Of a stretch of 64,000 bases of DNA, positions 10,925 to 21,834 are shown piece by piece; the stretch's first letter is position 1; each line of letters starts with the position of its first letter. The notes below the pieces were generated by a model. It was given only the letters and a program-made list of their open reading frames with translations. It was not told where the DNA came from and did no database searches. The translations under genes and the position numbers were made by a program. The stretch is from Acanthosepion lycidas (taxonomy: Eukaryota > Mollusca > Cephalopoda > Sepiida > Sepiidae). The DNA is taken from assembly GCA_963932145.1 (NCBI GenBank), contig OZ010571.1, positions 111,159,005 through 111,223,004 of the forward strand. Direction: 5' to 3'.

Positions 10925-11092
10925 GTTAACCAATCAGAACGCTCGAAATATTCAATGCGACGTGTATAAAGGCAGCCTTGTTTTTTTCCGATTATTCGCG
11001 GCCTGACTTTGATATTGAAGACAAGAATTACGGAACAGCTGCTGGTGGTATTAGCGATATATTCAGATTCAGTAGTGTGTCTGACTCGTGAG
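10925..11092 (+). promoter_or_regulatory. promoter-like CCAAT/TATA segment with possible 5' exon
   Basis: Two CCAAT-type boxes ('TCACCAATAGAAG' just upstream and 'TTAACCAATCAGAACG') are followed about 35 bases later by 'GTGTATAAAGGCAGCC', a good TATA box. About 120 bases downstream is 'GACTCGTGAGTG', a possible splice donor. The layout fits an RNA polymerase II promoter with a short first exon, or the control region of an LTR element; no LTR ends were found. Motif-only evidence. Confidence 0.35.
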
Positions 11093-12009
11093 TGTTAATC
11101 TTTAACGTTGTTTCATTGAACAGATTACGTACTGCGCTGGATTCTATATTCATAGACTATAGTGAACATGGTCAACAACATGAAAGCAGCGTGTCTGCTA
11201 CCTAACGAACTTGTTTGAATGTATAGCTACATGAGATATGAAGCTGTGGAGAGACGTAATCGACTATGTTCCGAAGGCGCATAGAAGGAGATATGTTTTA
11301 AAGTTTTTTCTGGTATTATTCTCCATGATTACATTCTTAATGCCGGCAAGGCGTGATATATTACAAATTAATTTTCCATAGTTTCATTGGTAATTAAAGC
11401 ATGGATATATTTTCATATAATATATGAGTAGGTTATTTAAACTAGTTGCAAAGTAAAAGAAGTTCCTGTTCAGATCTTAGAGTTGAAAAAAAAACCCACG
11501 AAGAAGTGTTGGTTTTTATGTTAATCATTGGATATTGTCGATTGGATGGAATTAAATGTGAGAGCGGGAGGTGTTTGAATGAAATCGATAACTATCTTTT
11601 GGCTGCTTGTCAAGTACAGCTGAAATTCTAAATAGCATAGATTAACAGAACTCTTACCTGTGTTACTTACATCATTTGATATCTCAATTCATTTTGATAA
11701 ATAAATTACAAATATATTTGTTTCAATAAGAATTGTTTAGTATAGGATTATCTGAATGGCTCTGCAGAATAAATTAAGAACCAAAATCTAAAAATGTATT
11801 TTCTGAATTGAAGTTGTTACTCGAGACAGACTCATAATTGAATACGATTCTTCAAAAATATATTGTCTCCTATTTCCCCAATTTGTTCCAAATCATTTGA
11901 CGTTCAATACACTTGGAAGAGGCAAATTTTTCAGTCATTAAACTTAAATCTGTCTACATTAATCTTGGATTATTGATTATTTCTCTGATTATTATAGGTT
12001 CATTTCTTT
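11093..12009. other. non-coding stretch
   Basis: AT-rich, no gene or repeat recognised. If the promoter-like segment before it is real, this would be intron. Confidence 0.35.
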
Positions 12010-12425
12010 TTCAATCGGTCCTCGTGTATAGCAGTGAATGTAGAACGATCGCCTCAAAGATGAAAAGAGAATTAAAGCAACATAAATATGGTTCTGCAGA
12101 AAGATACTGAGGATGCCATGGGCCGAACACGTGAGCAACAACAAGATTTTGAGAGAATGAAAACAAAAAGTAAATTTACACTTGACACCAAGAAGAGAAA
12201 ATTCAAATTTCTGAGGTACGTCATGAGGAAGGAGGGCTTGGAAAATCTGATACCCTCAGGGCAGATCGCTGGAAAGAGGAGGCATACTTTATGAGCTTGA
12301 GCAAATGGATGGCAAAACATGGTTTGGAAGAAATAGCAAAAAGACAATACTTATTAAGAGCTAGAATGAATAGAATGATATGGAGGACCATGATCGCTAA
12401 TTTCCTGAAGGGACACGGAACATAA
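12010..12425 (+). pseudogene. RTE-like LINE C-terminal fragment
   Basis: Begins with 'SVLVYSSECRTIASKMKREL', continues after a frameshift near 12083 with 'RILRMPWAEHVSNN' type sequence, then 'KRKFKFLRYVMRKEGLENLI', and ends 'KGHGT'. This ordered set is the region after the RT in endonuclease-RT LINEs of the RTE/BovB kind, and it recurs in this window near 23222-23490, 25775-26200, 46105-46690 and 59024-59270. Frameshifts and stops. Confidence 0.75.
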
Positions 12426-13987
12426 ATCATGAAAGAAGATATTTCGAAAGTAGATGATAAAATAAATAGGTCGACATTGGTTTTTGCACTAATATAACTG
12501 ATTAGATGTCAATGACAAATCGTTGTTGTAAAGCTATTAAAAGAAAAAATTTCCGTCATATCGCCAACAATAAATTTTTCCATGAAAATGTATTTTTCTG
12601 ATATTTGTTGTACAGCTTTTTGAATCGGATCATTTCTTCAAGACTAATATCAGTGGATTGTATCAAGGTGTTATCGTTGTTCTTTATCTGGCTAAAGTAA
12701 ATTTTTTTGTGAGAGGTGTGGCGATTTAATGTCCGGAATGACCATGTGAAAGCGGGATTTACTTTCCTGGTCACTTTCTACTCTAGTCTCCTAAGCGGAA
12801 GGAAAGTAACTTCAACCAAAAGTAACCAAGTGTGTAAATATTTATTTTCACATGTATATCCTTGGGATTAACTTATCAAGTTTTGATTCACAATCTTTGA
12901 GAAAAATCTTCGTCATTTCCAAATCCTCTGTTCAAATCGGATGCATTGTTTCCCTCTTCATATATATTTTCTTACAGTTTCTAAATACATTAAATTTTAT
13001 ACGAACCGCAGGAAATATGCTTCAAACGTTTTCTATAGTCTTTAGTAATCTCTGCATACATAGACACAGTTTAATTATTTCTCTCTACATGAACAGAAAA
13101 AAATAGTTATGGCATTTTGTATTGAAATATCTATTTTCAAATCGTTTTCTTTCTAGGAAGACTTGATATTATATGTTAGAAATAGAACATCCGGTCATGC
13201 GTATTTCAACTGCAAAAGAAATAGGTAGTCTGCATAACAGGCTGTATAATGAGTTCGATTATTTCTAATCTCGAGATGTTCATGTAGAAAACAATACAAG
13301 AAATATGCATTTCTATAGATAAGTAGCCCGATTCCTGCCATACTTTAAGGTAAGCTTTTGTACTTTATTAGAGGCCCATTAGGCATGGACGTCCCATTAA
13401 TGGAAGGTTATTTTTAAAGATATATTTATCCTTTTATGGTATAATACGTTAAAATCTTTCTGCCGGCTGCAAATCCTTATTTGATAAATATACTGAGTGC
13501 TGTAAATTAAAATTTTGAAAAGATGGAATGAAATTATTTAAATCTAAAAGTGTAGTGATGAGATATATTTTAAACGTATTTTTGTTATTTGCCTAAGTAT
13601 GAAACTGTGTATAATGGAACCCCCCCAAAAAAAATATTGGGCATTTCATTTTATGCTAAATCTTGTGTTAATATTGGCTCATAAGACAACATCGCGTGTA
13701 ACTGCAAATTAAATAGTCAATTAATAATTCGAGCGAATAATAGTTTAATGGATGTGGACGGAAAGTAAGAATCGGCAGAAGGAATAAGTATACAGAATCT
13801 AAAGAGGATATAGAGCAAAATTTCCTCAAACAATCTAAGTAAATGTGCTTTGAAAATGTAGGGGGGTTATCACACAAACAATTAATTAAACTTACTTGCT
13901 TTCATACAAATAAAGAAATGATTAGTAGTTAGAATATGCCAAAACGTTTATGATCCAGAGGTTTTAGCTTTTTATCGTCTCTCCTTT
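12426..13987. other. non-coding AT-rich stretch
   Basis: No gene recognised. Only short tracts, such as a C run then A run near 13621-13637. Confidence 0.4.
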
Positions 13988-14165
13988 CCACCTGTAAGGA
14001 TACAGAAGACACTTATCTCCCTTTGGTGGAGATAAGTCCCATGGATCACATGACGACCTCTTCATGAAATCATTCCATACAGTGACCAAAGTGGCAATCA
14101 TTTTTCAGTTCGTGGACAGAAACCAAACGCGAAGACTGCTTTCTTTCGGCCACAATGTGGGGACC
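13988..14165 (+). repeat. local dispersed repeat family, copy A (5' part)
   Basis: Landmarks shared with copies B and C: 'cttatctcc', 'gataagtc', 'cttcatgaaat..ccatacagtgacc', 'cagttcgtg', 'aaacg', 'gactgct'. Only the first third of the unit is present. Confidence 0.75.
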
Positions 14166-14571
14166 GTGTTTGCAAAATAAAAGAAACCCAATGTAGGGAT
14201 TCAGAAGGCGCTTACCTCCTTTCGAACGAGATAAGTCAAGTAGTCATATGAAGGCCGCTTCGTGACGTTACTCCATACAGTGACCAAGTTCGTGAACATC
14301 AAACAAACGGTAAAGCTGACTTTTTTTTTATTCTGGGACCTTTGACACATGGTGAGCCTAAATATTCCACCCATAGCAGCTTGCAAGCATATGGTGACGT
14401 TTCCATTTGGGGCACAAATGAATCTGGCCCGCTTAAATCAGTAGCGCTGTAAAATCGCTTTTGAGATCATGAGTATCTGCAAATTATAGGTAAGACCTTT
14501 CCTTTTTTGCTCCTTATACTTTGCTTTGCTGTGTAGTTATATGTGTTATATAGTTTTACACGTGTGACGCG

Positions 14572-14650
<79 letters not shown>
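14572..14650. repeat. (TA)n(TG)n(TA)n microsatellite
   Basis: Compound dinucleotide tract inside repeat copy B; a pure (TA)n sits at the matching place in copy C, so the tract belongs to the repeat itself. Confidence 0.95.
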
Positions 14651-14653
<3 letters not shown>

Positions 14654-14666
14654 GTATATCGTAGTA

Positions 14667-14746
14667 TTAGGTTGGTGCAAAAATAATATCGTTTTCTCAC
14701 ATATGTTACTATGTGAGAAAACGACATTATTTTTGCACCAACCTAA
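14667..14746. mobile_element. palindromic mariner MITE, copy 3 (short form)
   Basis: An 80-bp element flanked by TA. The outer ends equal the long form (TTAGGTTGGTGCAAAAAT), but the centre is 'CGTTTTCTCACATA' and its complement around a 4- to 5-base loop. It lacks the TGACGTAA core of the long form. It is absent from repeat copy C at this place, so it inserted after the repeat was duplicated. Confidence 0.95.
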
Positions 14747-14905
14747 TAGATAGAAGTCTCTTTGAAAAAAAACGTGTTTGTCATTCTTTTTCCTTTCAGT
14801 CAAGAAATATCGGTGTTATAATATCATTCATATAATAATGTTCATAACGGTAGAAGCGTAAATAGGAGAATAAATCCTTCTTCTAAGCGCTCTCGTTAAA
14901 GTGAT

Positions 14906-16681
14906 GAGCACGACGTGATATGATTACGCAATCATATACGAAAATTTAATTTCTCGCTTAGCACAATGCCGAAAGCAGCATAAAATGCACCTATCGTTTT
15001 GTCCCCGTGAAACGAATGGCTGATATTTTTCATCAATCGCAAAGCGATATATCTACTTTTTGGTACAAATACTCTATAAACTGTTTACGGCATTAAAAAG
15101 AACGAAATATTAAATAGCAACATTCCCAACGCGTTAATTAATTATCAAAATGCAGTTTTATCTCGGTAATTATCGGAACAGAAAGGAAATCTCATTTTTA
15201 ATGAAGGGATTTGAAACATAAAAAAAAATATTTGTCGAACATGTGAAATAATATCTATTTCATCACTTTTTAAATAGGGACTTCAAGATGATTCCATTAA
15301 ATATGTCTTGGTCTAGCTAGCTAGCGTATTTTACGAGTAAATACTTTCTCGGTCCATATACACATTCAGAAGTTGAATATAAATACAACTTCGTCCATCT
15401 CTTTTGAGTTTGACTACAGCAAAGTCAAATACATTTCCTTGTCGACTAAAAAGTTTATGCGTTGTTTTGTACTATTTTTAATAGCATAACTTTTTGACAC
15501 ATTTCCAGTATTTCCACGAGTGAAATTAATTTTTCACGTGTACATTTTCTGTTGTTAAATAGGTCAAGTCTATCGGACACAGCTTTTTATATACTTCCTT
15601 TCGAGGTAGTAATGACAAATTGCAGCTCCCTGCATATTTAGTTGCTTGGCCGATGGATATTAGCAGTAATTATGCTATTGTGTATACATTTTATGAGAGG
15701 AAACATTCATAGATTTATATTGCGTTGAATGTAGATATTTTTCAACATGGCCGCCGTCTTTCTCGTGTCCAAGCTGAGCCTGATTTTGGCGCGCTTCAAA
15801 GGAGACCATCCCTCCTACCCTCTGTAGGTCATCTATTTCTCCCACCATGAGGTAAAACACGTGGTAATAAGCCCCTCCTCTTTAACCCATTTGGGGTCAT
15901 TACTTTCATTTACTTGACGATATAGTAGCACCGGGTGTAAATTTGATTGATATTTAATCCAAATATTTTTCCCATATGTATTCACATGTATTTTCGCCAG
16001 GATATTATTATTCATTCATGCTATTTTTCCAGAGATATTTTCTTGCATTACTGGATATTTAATTAAACCACTATGTGTATGGAGAATTTTATTGTGACAC
16101 TATTTCACAAAATTAAATTGGTATTGTTCCATGCGGTTGAATTGTATCATATTGTTTCAAGCAAGATTTTCTGTTTGGCAGTTGACGTCTCTAACCAATT
16201 TTTCTTTAAACAACAAACCCCCAAAAACAAAAATAAAAATCCTGCATACAACAAGTTCAGAGGCATTGATGCTTTCCTTCCAATGACACATGTACGGTCT
16301 ATCAGTCATTTCTGGACAAACAAAAGAATTAACAGCTTCAGAAGTATTTTGCAAATTCAAAATGTGACCAGATTCGGGGGTCATTCGATTGCCAGACATT
16401 ATTTTTATATCTTAGTTTGTTTTCTCTTTTTGCAGCACATCTTTTCTTCATATGAACGTTTGTATTAGTCTAACCCAGGAATAACTTTTTGCTCTATTGA
16501 ATGGACATTATTGAGAATCGTTTAATATTGTTTGTTATACATTGCACGCATATTATTTTCTATATTGTAGTTTGTATAAAGGATGTTCCCACATTTCTAT
16601 TATGACAACAAAAAGCAAATTAAAAGTGACACCTCATGGAAGGTTTGAGAACCTGTTAAGAGGGAGAGTCTTGTTGGGGAA
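14906..16681. other. non-coding AT-rich stretch
   Basis: Contains the unrecognised open frame at 16073-16468, listed separately. 'CTAGCTAGCTAGCG' occurs near 15312. No other structure seen. Confidence 0.4.
16073..16468 (+). CDS. unrecognised 131-codon ORF
   Basis: The product is rich in Phe, Ile and Lys and has no motif I can name. It opens with a Phe/Leu-rich stretch and has a second hydrophobic run near the end. Base content matches the surrounding non-coding DNA, and there is no supporting promoter or splice signal. Most likely chance. Confidence 0.12.
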   Translation: MCMENFIVTLFHKIKLVLFHAVELYHIVSSKIFCLAVDVSNQFFFKQQTPKNKNKNPAYNKFRGIDAFLPMTHVRSISHFWTNKRINSFRSILQIQNVTRFGGHSIARHYFYILVCFLFLQHIFSSYERLY

Positions 16682-17064
16682 CATAAGGCGCATATCTCAC
16701 TTTGGTGGAAAATTAGTCACATGGTCATGTGACGTCCGCTTCATGATGCCACTCCATACGGCAACCAAAACAGTAGTCATATTTCAGTCTGTGAACAACA
16801 ACTAAACGACAAGGCTGCTTTTTTGTAACCTGAGGCTAAATCTGCTTTCCAGAGCAGATTACAAGCACATGGTGACGTTTCCACTTGCGACATAGATGAA
16901 TCCAGCCAATTTAAATCTGCAGCACTAAAAATGGCATTTTCAGATTATGAAAAATTATACGTAAGAGTTTCCATTTTGTTCCGCCTTATACTTTGCTTGG
17001 CTGTGTAGATATATGTGATATATAGTTCCCCACGTGGGACACCTATACATACATACATAAACAA

Positions 17065-17137
<73 letters not shown>

Positions 17138-17345
17138 TATATAGTTTTGTGTATGTCTTAGTATGATAAAACTCTCTCTGAGAACAAAGAATATTTATCA
17201 TTCTTTTCTCTTTCAGCCATACCGTTCTGTCCGTGAAATATCGGTGCTATTATATCATGGATATAATAATGACCATAACGAGGGTAATGCAAATGCGGAG
17301 AATAAATCTTTCTTCCAAGCTCTTTCGTTACAATCGGTTCCCGTA
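16682..17345 (+). repeat. local dispersed repeat family, copy C
   Basis: Runs parallel to copy B over its full length without the MITE: 'catatctcactttggtgga', 'ccactccatacgg', 'acatggtgacgtttccactt', 'cttatactttgcttggctgtgtag', then (TA)n, 'tcattcttttctctttcag', 'aaatatcggtgctattatatca'. It is about 2.5 kb from copy B in the same orientation, so a local duplication is likely. Confidence 0.8.
17054..17157. repeat. (TA)n tract flanked by short inverted repeat
   Basis: The (TA)n core (17068-17143) is bracketed by 'acataaacaaaacta' and its near-complement 'tagttttgtgtatgt', so the whole segment can form a long cruciform. Confidence 0.85.
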
Positions 17346-17486
17346 CAATCACAAAGTTAAGCAGTTTACAAGTCCATGTATCCTTTCCTTTTAGGAATAT
17401 CTCTTTCCAAGTTATAGAATGAAACTCCAGCTTGCAGTCCTGAATTTGGAGAAACACAACAATCGATGTTGCCCAATTGTGGAATA

Positions 17487-17840
17487 TGTCCTTGCCAGGG
17501 ACTGATGAATCAGGCCCGTTTGAATCAGGAGTTCTAACAATAGTTTTCCAGCACAGGAGTATGCCCATATTACATGTACGACACTTGCTTTTTTTTTTTT
17601 TTTTTGCTTCTTCTTACACTCTGATTTCATGTGTAAATATATACGATTCTGAATGCCATTTTAGTATAAAAGAACAAAGCATGTTTATCATTTTTTTTTT
17701 TTTATATTTCAACCATTCTGTTCCGTCCGTCAAATATCGGTGTTTTTATAACATGGATATAATAATGACCATAACGCGAGAACCGTAAATATTAGGATCT
17801 TTTTTTCTAAACGCTTTCATTACACCCCGATTATAATTTC
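17487..17840 (+). repeat. local dispersed repeat family, copy D (3' part)
   Basis: Matches the later part of copies B and C: 'gactgatgaatcaggcccg', then 'acaaagcatgtttatcat', 'tgttccgtccgtcaaatatcggtg', 'atggatataataatgaccataacg'. It begins about 140 bases after copy C ends. Confidence 0.7.
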
Positions 17841-18110
17841 AACCTTATAGTCTTCTGATCTTATATTCATGTTAGGTAATAATTAAAAAAATTAATGGCA
17901 AACAAACCATGCATCATTGAATTAAGGATTCATCTCGAGGAAAATGTTGAGTTGACATATGGATGCACGCTGCAAAAATACAGATATCTTCAGGATCAAA
18001 GAGTAAGAAATGACTTGACGAACACTGTATTTCTTATTGAAGTCGGATGGCGAGGTTTCATTATCAACATATCATGTAGTCTGATTGTCACGTAAAGAAA
18101 AGAGGAAATA

Positions 18111-18190
18111 TTAGGTTGGTGCAAAAATAATGTCGTTTTCTCACATAGTAACATATGTGATAAAACGACATTATTTTTGCACAAACCTAA
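18111..18190. mobile_element. palindromic mariner MITE, copy 4 (short form)
   Basis: 80 bp, TA on both sides, same short-form centre as copy 3. The right arm has two differences ('gataaaacg' and 'acaaacctaa'). Confidence 0.95.
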
Positions 18191-18536
18191 TATATTAAGA
18201 CATAGACTAGGAGGAGGCTGCATGCATTTAGAATTCTTACATCGAATAAAAGTCAGCAAACATTGATAGTATTGCTGTGGCTATGTGGAAAGTACCATTT
18301 TGGGTCATTAACTGCGCGTCTGTTTTCACTGTACCAGTTTTTTGAAGTGTTCATTCATGGCTTCAACATATGCGAATTATTTCCTTAAATCGAGAGCCAT
18401 GCTCAAATAATATAAATATCTGATTTAGATTTAAATATGAGAAAAAATAAGTATTAAGATGAAGAATGTAGATTTTTGAAGAATCGGTGTAATTTTGATG
18501 TGATATTGTCACTATTAAATCAAACACCAAGGGCAT
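18191..18536. other. non-coding stretch
   Basis: Nothing recognised; AT-rich lead-in to the satellite. Confidence 0.4.
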
Positions 18537-19128
18537 TATTATTGAAACATTAATATTATTGTGCGGTTTAATGTATGAAAACAGTTACTGAAACATTATC
18601 ATGTATTTATTAATATTATTTTGTTGCTTATCTTATAAAAACCGTTAATGAAACATTATGATGTAAATGATGATATTGTATTGCTTATCTTATGAAAACC
18701 TTTAATAAACCATGACTTAAATATAATTTTTACAGTATTTCATATGTCATAAAAAACATCAATGGAACATTATGATGTAAATATAAATATTGTGTTGCTT
18801 AAGGTATGCAAACTGTTAATTAAGCATTATGATGTAAATATTAATATTATTATGTTGCTTACATTAGGATAAACTATAATAAAAAATTTTGATGTAAATA
18901 CGATTGTGTTGCTTATGGTATGAAAATCCGAAATGAAATATGATGTAAATATTATTATTATTCTGTTTTTATGATATGAAAGCTGTTAATGAAACATTAT
19001 GATAGGGATATTAATAGTATTGTGTTGCTTTTGGTATGAAATCATTTAATGGACCATTATTATATAAATATTAACATTGTCCAGTTATTTATGGTATAAA
19101 AACCGTAAATGAAACATTAACATATATT
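18537..19128. repeat. ~60-bp satellite, about ten diverged units
   Basis: Recurring order in each unit: 'gaaacattatgatgtaaat', 'attaatattatt', 'gtgttgctta', 'ggtatgaaaaccgttaat'. Units differ by substitutions and small gaps, and one or two are shortened. The array stops within a few bases of the tRNA-like repeat that follows. Confidence 0.9.
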
Positions 19129-19133
19129 TAAAA

Positions 19134-19396
19134 ACATTCTTCAGTTTAACATTCTTTTTATAGATACAAGTATTTTAAGTAAATGCTCTGTTTATAATAA
19201 ACAATATTAAATAACATTTACCGGCCTGAATTTCCGAGAAATTTTCATAGAAAATATTCGTCCTTCGACAGGATTCGAACCTGCATCCTATACGGAACCG
19301 TCATTTACGCTGACTTGCCTAACCGCTCGGCCACCAAGGATCGTTCGGTAGGCAAGGTCGAATTTACTGCTTATAAACTTCAATCTTCTATGAATC
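19134..19396 (-). repeat. tRNA-like dispersed repeat, copy R1
   Basis: A ~260-bp unit made of a left part ('ctttttatagatacaagtat', 'taaatgctctgttta', 'atttaccggcctgaat'), a tRNA-like core (19261-19340, minus) and a right part ('gcaaggtcgaatttactgc'). It recurs 358 bases to the right as R2. Because flanks repeat with the core, the core is part of a mobile repeat and not a lone tRNA gene. Confidence 0.85.
19261..19340 (-). other. tRNA-like core (class II, Ser/Leu-like), probably SINE
   Basis: On the minus strand the ends pair as an acceptor stem (TCCTTGG with CGAAGGA, six of seven pairs). It has an A-box 'TGGCCGAGCGGTTAGGC' and a perfect B-box 'GGTTCGAATCC'. A long variable arm ('TCCGTATAGGA') fits class II tRNAs. 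The anticodon loop is not normal: the base before the anticodon is C, not T. A tRNA-derived SINE or pseudo-tRNA is the best call. Confidence 0.75.
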
Positions 19397-19492
19397 TCGC
19401 ACATTCATAACTGCTCATATCGTATCAAATGTAAACAAATGACGTCATACATTAAGAAATGGACAAAGTCCGACAATTTTATTTATTAAAGA
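19393..19492. repeat. left arm of ~100-bp inverted repeat
   Basis: Inverse complement of 19758-19858. Landmarks: 'acattcataactgctcat', 'atgtaaacaaatgacgtcat', 'cattaagaaatggacaaa', 'gacaattttatttattaaag'. The arm contains the palindrome TGACGTCA, the CREB/ATF core site. Confidence 0.9.
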
Positions 19493-19757
19493 CATTTTTT
19501 ATGTTTAACGTTCTATTTATAGATACAAGTATTTAAGTAAATGCTCTGTTTAGAATAAACAGTATTAAATAACATTTACCGGCCTGAATGTCCGAGAAAT
19601 TTTCATAGAAAATATTCGTCCTTCGACAGGATTTGAACCTGCATCCTATACGGAACCGCCATTTATCCGGGCGTGCCTAACCGTTTCGGTCACAAAGGAG
19701 CGTTCGGTTGGCAAGGTCGAATTTACTGCTTATAAACTTCAATTTTCCATGAATGTC
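19493..19757 (-). repeat. tRNA-like dispersed repeat, copy R2, between inverted arms
   Basis: Same order as R1, with 'aaagacattttttatgttta' at its left edge, which is also the edge of the relative at 57371-57509. Its tRNA-like core (19619-19699) is more decayed than that of R1. Confidence 0.85.
19619..19699 (-). other. decayed tRNA-like core
   Basis: B-box is 'GGTTCAAATCC' (one change from R1) and the A-box region reads 'GTGACCGAAACGGTTAGGC'. The D arm no longer pairs cleanly. Confidence 0.7.
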
Positions 19758-19858
19758 TTTAAATAATTGTCTGATTTTGTCCATTTCTTAATGTATGACG
19801 TCATTTGTTTTACATTTGGATACGCCATGAGCAGTTATGAATGTACGCGAGAGATTCT
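19758..19858. repeat. right arm of ~100-bp inverted repeat
   Basis: Pairs with 19393-19492 with roughly 10 differences and small gaps, including 'gtccatttcttaatgtatga', a second TGACGTCA, and 'gagcagttatgaatgt'. Together the arms enclose copy R2. Confidence 0.9.
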
Positions 19859-20239
19859 TGAATGTTTGTGAAGAATATCTCGTGATTGTTTTTATTCACA
19901 TGTTTCTTGAGCTGGCAATTATTTTGAACGAAAATTCTCAAGAGATACTCTGCTTTCAATCAGTTTTTGCAGATATTATAAATTCCCTGTAGTTATTTAC
20001 CAATTGTTGCGTAGTCTAGCATAAGATTTCTGTTCTCCATAAATTTAAAGAGACTAGTTTGCTAACCACATTTATTTACTTCAACAAACCCTGGCACCAT
20101 TCCTAACAGTAGGACCCCAATAAACTTCCGACTCAGTACACTAGCAAATTGATTAATGAGACGTTTTTGTTAAAGACTGCTCTTCAGTAAGCGCGTTAAA
20201 TTGATAAATATTTGCTAATCTTATCTCAGTCTGTTACCA
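19859..20239. other. non-coding stretch
   Basis: No gene recognised. Confidence 0.4.
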
Positions 20240-20316
20240 AGCCACCAGTCAGAATCGAATGTATAACATTCATCATAGTCTATAACTCAGGTGTGCTAAC
20301 CATTGTTTCATAGGGA
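20240..20316 (-). repeat. degenerate tRNA-like (SINE) segment
   Basis: Minus strand shows an A-box-like 'ATGGTTAGCACACCTGAG' and a B-box-like 'ACATTCGATTCTGACTGG' about 40 bases apart. Stems are weak. Confidence 0.4.
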
Positions 20317-20841
20317 AGCATCACCGTTCTTTACTAAATTCGGTTTAGTCTGGTGTTAATCCACAATTATAAGGCGTACAAGGAGTGTTGGAATTCCTAG
20401 AATATTGAAGATCAGCGGAATTATTTTTGCAATTGGTACTTCAAGCTCACGTAAGATTAAAGTATTATATTATTTCTGTTCAATAATAATTAATGTGTTT
20501 GCATACATATTTTATAAATTAAATGTAACAAAGAAACTTCCATTATAAGACAAAGGTATGAAATGTTTTTAGTTAATCAACTAGGCTTTATATATTATGA
20601 GTTTATAATTAATTTAAGGGTTGGCTATAAGCTTTAAACTTATTTGACACACATCCGATGTTTAAGTCCATATAGTCAGGAACGGTAGACCGCAGCTGGG
20701 ATATTTTCAGGTTTAACACATTTACCGAATATTTCTGGGAGTAATATTAGCAGTAAAGAAAGCAGTAATGTAATAAAAACCAAACATTCAAAAGATTAAT
20801 AGAGGCTCCAGCATCAAAACGAGGAAAGCAAAACTAACCGG
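20317..20841. other. non-coding AT-rich stretch
   Basis: No gene or repeat recognised. Confidence 0.4.
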
Positions 20842-20959
20842 CTAGAGAGAGAGGGGGGGAGAGAGAGGGTAAAGAAAGAGATTTAATTTACAAAAAATAG
20901 ATGATAAGAAAGGAGAGGAAGAGAGTGAATGAGTCAGAGAAAGAAAAATCGACTTATAC

Positions 20960-21022
<63 letters not shown>
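20842..21022. repeat. purine-rich tract ending in (GA)n
   Basis: GA-rich DNA from about 20842, with a pure (GA)n core at 20962-21022. A short (AT)n follows at 21120-21142. Confidence 0.95.
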
Positions 21023-21027
<5 letters not shown>

Positions 21028-21142
21028 AAAGGGATATAGATATAGAGAGTTGGAATGGGAGAAAATTTTAATTGTATTTGGTGCGATATTCTTGTACGAG
21101 TCAATTAGGGAGAGAGAAAGATATATATATATATATATATAT

Positions 21143-21834
21143 GAAGTCAACGGGTGGATTCACTGTAAAGAACAAAAAAAGAAAAGGTCAAGAGAAAACT
21201 TAACGGTGTTGGGGATAATGTGAAAATGAAAAAGAAGCTGTGAAGTCGGAGAAATAAAGCAGTTATCAGAAAAGAAGAACGGGATGTGGCTGCTGATGAT
21301 GAATATGGTAGAAAAGAAGACTAATTGTAATAGAAGTCAATGTATCGAAATAAACGTAGAGGAGAAGGAAAGAAGCTAGAATAAATATATTGGAATGGAA
21401 ATATTTTTTAAACAAAACACATTGAAATGAGTATATGTATATCTTGTGACTTTTACGCTATTTTCATCCGTTATTTTCGAAATTTTGGCATTATAATAAT
21501 CAGTAGGCCGACTCTTCAAAGCAAACTTGAACATGTGCCAAATATAATCACTCCCAAACACGCACCTGGCTCATTGACTTTGTGATATGAGAACTGGTCA
21601 GATCATTGAAACTGAAGCGATCGAGTGCTTTTCTTTTCAATTGAAAAGAAACATATGGCAAATATAATTTTTCTAGTCGTAGATATAAGCCTATTTTTTT
21701 CAAAATTATTATTCTTTTTAAGATCTTATTTATGGCTTTTCCTCCAAAATGACTGTAATTTCGTGTCCGTCAGTGTTATATAAATTGTCAGTATTTCCGC
21801 TTTTTTTGGTGCTGATTCAGCAATAAATAAATAA
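21143..21834. other. non-coding stretch
   Basis: Purine-rich to 21380, then AT-rich. No gene recognised. Confidence 0.4.

Larger units (their letters stand above)
14194..14905 (+). repeat. local dispersed repeat family, copy B (with insertions)
   Basis: The most complete copy, interrupted by a (TA)(TG)(TA) microsatellite and a MITE. Shared landmarks with copy C: 'catatggtgacgtttcca', 'atgaatctggccc', 'cttatactttgctt..gctgtgtag', then past the insertions 'tcattctttttcctttcag', 'aaatatcggtg' and 'ataataatg'. The shared 'GGTAAGA' (14489) and pyrimidine-CAG (14799) look like splice donor and acceptor, but no reading frame links them. Confidence 0.8.

Noticed and set aside
19261-19340. Functional tRNA-Ser/Leu gene on the minus strand
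   Set aside because: The A- and B-boxes are excellent, but the anticodon loop lacks the conserved T before the anticodon and the flanks repeat with the core 358 bases away, so it is a repeat.
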